From: DAOUEG01 sp964589285
GTDB lineage: Bacteria; Chloroflexota; Dehalococcoidia; Dehalococcoidales; RBG-16-60-22
Direction of reading: 5' to 3'
Length of the DNA stretch: 7,953 nt
Assembly: GCA_964589285.1 (NCBI GenBank)
Contig: CAZPSP010000119.1
Location: 1 to 7,953, forward strand
The notes under the pieces are model-generated. The model worked only from the letters and a program-made list of their open reading frames with translations, ran no database searches and was not told where the DNA came from. Position numbers and translations under genes: made by a program. Shown here in pieces: positions 5,634 through 7,953 of the stretch. The stretch's first letter is position 1, and each line of letters starts with the position of its first letter.

Positions 5634-6347
5634 CTAATCCCGGCTCATGGCGGCGGCGCGCATCTCCGGCGGCATTTTTTCAATGGCGTAACGCAGCGCG
5701 GTGCGTGGCATGACGGCTTTCCGCTCGATTATCCAAGCAAAGACCTCGTCCCGGTGTTCTTTGGATGCTTCCTTGAGCATCCACCCATAACCTTTGCGGA
5801 CGAGGTCGTCTTCATCCATCAACAGGTTTTGCGCTATCTCAAGTACGTCATCCAGGAACAGTCCCTGCCGCGCCGGCAGAATGAGCGTCACCGCCGCCCC
5901 GCGCCGCACCCAGCGGTCCGGGGAGAGCGTCCACTGCTTGAGTTGCTCCACGAGGTCCGGATACCGGGTGAGGAGTGGACCGATAGTATGGTTGCAGAGC
6001 GTATCGCACTTGGCCCAGTTGTCCACATACGATCGCAGCCAGTGTTCGAAGGTCGCGAAGTCCTCCCGTTCGTACTCTCTTTCCCGGCGGGCAGACCAGT
6101 CGCAGGCGATGAGGGCTTCTTCCTGGTAGCCGGAGCGGAAGAGTTCCTCGCACAACAGGAACAGTTCCGCTTTCTGCAAGCCTTTCACCCGCGGGTAATA
6201 GCGCGCGGCCATACGATTGACCTCCGGGTTCTTGACGCCGTACGACAGAAAGTCTTCCTTGAAATACCGGCGTTCCCTTTCCTGCACGGCGGGGTCGGCG
6301 CGGTTACGGAGTTCGTTCCTGATCTCTTCAATGACGGAGGGATTCAC
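5634..6347 (-). CDS. AlkD-like DNA alkylation repair protein (HEAT-like repeats)
   Basis: This 237-aa helical-repeat protein belongs to the AlkC/AlkD DNA glycosylase superfamily, which removes bulky or positively charged alkylated purines (3-methyladenine, 7-methylguanine) in base-excision repair. The residues known as important in Bacillus cereus AlkD have counterparts: W111 and D115 (NWAKCD), R149 (WVRRGAAV) and W189 (GYGWMLKE). Length matches the family. The frame is open much further upstream, but that part is antisense to the nitroreductase gene. The start is GTG 6347: family proteins begin close to the VIEEIRNEL helix, and a perfect TATAAT lies 7-12 bp upstream, which would make the transcript nearly leaderless. 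ATG 6416 (260 aa) is the alternative, but it overlaps the nitroreductase -10 box and has no good ribosome site. It is divergent from the nitroreductase gene. Catalytic activity is inferred. Confidence 0.88.
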   Translation of the reverse strand: MNPSVIEEIRNELRNRADPAVQERERRYFKEDFLSYGVKNPEVNRMAARYYPRVKGLQKAELFLLCEELFRSGYQEEALIACDWSARREREYEREDFATFEHWLRSYVDNWAKCDTLCNHTIGPLLTRYPDLVEQLKQWTLSPDRWVRRGAAVTLILPARQGLFLDDVLEIAQNLLMDEDDLVRKGYGWMLKEASKEHRDEVFAWIIERKAVMPRTALRYAIEKMPPEMRAAAMSRD

Positions 6348-6353
6348 GGGTTC

Positions 6354-6383
6354 ATTATAGCCGGCCGGGAGCGGTCCTTGCCA
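6354..6383 (-). promoter_or_regulatory. Candidate promoter of the alkD-like gene
   Basis: On the minus strand, a perfect TATAAT (6359-6354) lies 18 bp after TGGCAA (6383-6378), a poor -35 (3/6). The predicted transcription start falls at about 6347, the first base of the GTG start codon. It sits back to back with the nitroreductase promoter, 7 bp away. Confidence 0.4.
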
Positions 6384-6390
6384 GGCTTGT

Positions 6391-6419
6391 TTGACAATCC
6401 ATGTAAACCCGGACATAAT
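6391..6419 (+). promoter_or_regulatory. Strong sigma70-like promoter of the nitroreductase gene
   Basis: A perfect TTGACA (6391-6396), a 17-bp spacer and CATAAT (6414-6419, 5/6) predict a start near 6426. The leader then carries AAAGGAGG (6439-6446), a near-ideal ribosome site, 6 nt before the ATG at 6453. Confidence 0.75.
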
Positions 6420-6452
6420 GTTGACTACATTACTCACCAAAGGAGGCAATGC

Positions 6453-7118
6453 ATGGACCTCGTTCAGGCCATCAAAGAAAGAAAGAGCTACCGGGCATTC
6501 AAGCCGGACCCCGTGCCGCTGGATGTCCTGAGACGCATCATGGAGCAGGCGCTGCGGGCGCCGTCCTGGGCCAACACCCAGCCCTGGGAGTTCGCCGTGG
6601 CGACCGGGGCCAAGCTCAAAGAAATCCAGGATGCCTTCCTGGAGAGGGGAGTCCAGGAATCTCAGAGCGAAATACCGCGCCCGTTCGAGTTCCCGGAGCC
6701 GTTCATCAGCCGGATCAAGGCGCTCCAGCCGAAAGACCGTAAGGAAATGACGCCGGAAGAAATGAACGAGCGCTGGCTGACCAACTTCCGTCATTACGGG
6801 GCCACGACGTGTATCTATCTGCTTATCCAGAAGGACTTCTACTTCCAGTCCGGCGGCATTAACTCATGGCCGCTGTATGATTCCGGTGCGTGCGTCCAGA
6901 ACATCATGCTGCTGGCGACGGCGGAAGGGCTCGGGACGGTGGCCCAGGCGCAGGCGGCGATCTACGGGGACATAGTTCATAAAGTGCTCGGCATACCGGA
7001 CAGTAAAGCAGTGGCCCTGGGCATTGCCATCGGTTATCCGGATACGTCCGCGCCGGACTACGCCAACCGGACGCCGCGCGAGCCCCTGGATAACGTAGTG
7101 AAGTTTTACGGATTTTAA
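6453..7118 (+). CDS. Nitroreductase-family FMN-dependent oxidoreductase
   Basis: A 221-aa cytosolic flavoprotein expected to bind FMN as a homodimer and reduce nitro-aromatics, quinones or similar compounds with NAD(P)H; the physiological substrate is not predictable. Seen in the sequence: the N-terminal FMN-phosphate motif ERKSYRAF (R10, S12, R14), the FMN-contact motif APSWANTQPWEF (36-47), the dimer/FMN helix DSGACVQNIMLLATAEGLGT (143-162), and the terminal GIAIGYPD (190-197). Length is typical. The insertion at about 64-112 (charged, PFEFPEPF then KDRKEMTPEEM) is the most variable part and probably forms the substrate lid. The ATG at 6453 is fixed by AGGAGG (6441-6446); the longer open frame upstream is antisense to the alkD-like gene. 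Single-gene transcript, divergent from the alkD-like gene and convergent with the MATE gene, with a hairpin between. Confidence 0.95.
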   Translation: MDLVQAIKERKSYRAFKPDPVPLDVLRRIMEQALRAPSWANTQPWEFAVATGAKLKEIQDAFLERGVQESQSEIPRPFEFPEPFISRIKALQPKDRKEMTPEEMNERWLTNFRHYGATTCIYLLIQKDFYFQSGGINSWPLYDSGACVQNIMLLATAEGLGTVAQAQAAIYGDIVHKVLGIPDSKAVALGIAIGYPDTSAPDYANRTPREPLDNVVKFYGF

Positions 7119-7135
7119 CGCAGACTTTAACAGGT

Positions 7136-7169
7136 GGCGGGTAAAAGAGATGGAAGGGTTTTACCCGCC
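7136..7169. terminator. Perfect hairpin between convergent genes (terminator or REP-like repeat)
   Basis: GGCGGGTAAAA (7136-7146) and TTTTACCCGCC (7159-7169) form a perfect 11-bp stem with a 12-nt loop. It lies 18 bp after the nitroreductase stop and 9 bp from the MATE stop. The A/T end of the stem is next to the loop and there is no T-run after the outer GC part, so it is not a textbook intrinsic terminator for either strand. It also resembles dispersed GGGCGGGT...ACCCGCCC intergenic elements. Either role would insulate the two convergent genes. Confidence 0.55.
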
Positions 7170-7177
7170 CTACAAAT

Positions 7178-7953
7178 CTAGACCTTCTTGCGCTTCCAGC
7201 GTCCCAGGCGGAAATAGATGAAATACATGGCGGAACCGGACAAGATACCGGCGACGAGCGCCCAGCGTATCCCGAGCACGCCGATGTCCGTATATTTCGG
7301 CAGGAAGTAAGCCATCGGCATCTCGATGATCCAGAGCATGATGAGGCTGATGACCATGTTCGGTACGGTGTCCCCGGCGGTGGCGATGCAGTTTTGCAGC
7401 ACCGAGGTAAACCCGATAAAGAAAAACCCCGGCAAGGCGATGCGGATGAACAGGGCGCCGATCTCTATGAGTTCAGGGTCGGACGTAAAAACCCTGATGA
7501 TCGGTTCCGCCCAGATGAGCAGGGCGGCGCAGACTACTACCATTAAACCCTGAAGGATGCCGACGGCCGTCCAGGCGCTGCGTTCCGCCCGTTGCGGCTG
7601 CCCGGCCCCGAGGTTCTGGCCCACCAGCACGCCGGCGCCGTTGCCGAGCCCCATACCGGGCAGGAAAACGAACATTTCCACGCGCGCCGCCAGGCTGTGA
7701 GCAGCGACCGCCAGCGTTCCGAAGGGAGCGATGAGCAGTGTCAGCAGGAACTGCCCGACGGACCGCTGCACGTTCATGATGAGCGCCGGAATGCCGATCC
7801 TGAAGATTCGGTAGATGATGCCGAGGTCCAGGCGGAAGTCCGAGGGACGGACGTGCAGCCTGGTCCTGCCTGAGAGCAGGATATACAGCCCGATCAAACC
7901 TCCCAGCGCCTGAGATATCACGTTGCTCAGGGCAGCGCCGCTGACTCCCAGTT
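7178..7953 (-). CDS. MATE-family multidrug/cation efflux transporter, C-terminal part (5' end outside window)
   Basis: The minus-strand frame is open to the window edge. The GTG at 7921 is an internal valine, because the frame continues upstream as LGVSGAALSN, typical of the end of the first MatE repeat. About 258 residues are visible, roughly the second half of a protein usually about 450 aa long. They include the second MatE domain, with NVQRSVGQFLLTLLIAPFG, AAHSLAARVEMFVFLPGMGL and VGQNLGAGQPQRAERSA, which match the family pattern, and about six TM helices. The C-terminus is short and basic (RLGRWKRKKV). MATE proteins export cationic drugs or metabolites in exchange for Na+ or H+; which ion and substrate cannot be told from this half. 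The gene converges on the nitroreductase gene across the hairpin at 7136-7169. No promoter or start is visible. Confidence 0.93.
   Translation of the reverse strand, partial: LGVSGAALSNVISQALGGLIGLYILLSGRTRLHVRPSDFRLDLGIIYRIFRIGIPALIMNVQRSVGQFLLTLLIAPFGTLAVAAHSLAARVEMFVFLPGMGLGNGAGVLVGQNLGAGQPQRAERSAWTAVGILQGLMVVVCAALLIWAEPIIRVFTSDPELIEIGALFIRIALPGFFFIGFTSVLQNCIATAGDTVPNMVISLIMLWIIEMPMAYFLPKYTDIGVLGIRWALVAGILSGSAMYFIYFRLGRWKRKKV

Noticed and set aside
5634..5636. Amber codon read as pyrrolysine, joining alkD to the downstream 33 codons
   Set aside because: The AlkD part is already full length for the family and no pyl genes are visible in the window.
5754..6452. Upstream part of the open frame that continues into the nitroreductase
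   Set aside because: It is antisense to the alkD-like gene. The nitroreductase motifs begin only after ATG 6453, which has AGGAGG and a strong promoter.
6417..6794. N-terminal part of the long minus-strand frame containing the alkD-like gene
   Set aside because: It is antisense to the nitroreductase gene, and nothing in it resembles AlkD.

Overview
The window is a GC-rich stretch of bacterial chromosome with compact genes, AGGAGG-type ribosome sites and sigma70-like promoters. Gene content (NhaP-type antiporter, a ComP-like multi-TM histidine kinase, AlkD glycosylase, nitroreductase, MATE transporter) and the short intergenic repeats between genes suggest an environmental bacterium, possibly Chloroflexota (Dehalococcoidia-like). 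That assignment is an impression, because no marker gene is present. I see no rRNA, tRNA, CRISPR array, phage gene or transposase.

Layout. Bases 1-253 are noncoding and hold three different short repeats, then a promoter. A Na+(cation)/H+ antiporter (254-1645, +) meets, tail to tail with a 17-bp overlap, an unrecognised 294-aa protein (1629-2513, -). The 127-154 bp that follow carry two divergent promoters plus GTACC/GGTAC inverted repeats. They drive the unknown gene leftward and a two-component pair rightward: a PDZ-10TM-GAF-HisKA-HATPase sensor kinase (2668-5076, +) and a stand-alone receiver protein (5048-5413, +) that overlaps its 3' end. Bases 5414-5633 hold an inverted second copy of the heptamer repeat from the left end and a likely decayed C-terminal gene fragment. 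Next come an AlkD-like DNA alkylation repair protein (5634-6347, -) and a nitroreductase (6453-7118, +), transcribed apart from back-to-back promoters. A perfect 11-bp hairpin separates the nitroreductase from the C-terminal half of a MATE efflux transporter (7178-7953, -) that runs off the window.

How they fit together. The kinase and receiver clearly form one signalling unit. The kinase's membrane half resembles the Bacillus ComP sensor type, but its kinase core is an ordinary HisKA/HATPase_c and its partner has no output domain, so the target is not visible here. The unknown 294-aa gene shares the regulatory region with this pair. The antiporter, AlkD, nitroreductase and MATE genes are plausible stress or housekeeping functions but look like separate transcription units. 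The points most worth a second look are the kinase architecture, the unknown protein with its divergent promoter region, the matched inverted heptamer repeats about 5.4 kb apart, the gene remnant after the alkD stop codon, and the possible leaderless GTG start of alkD.
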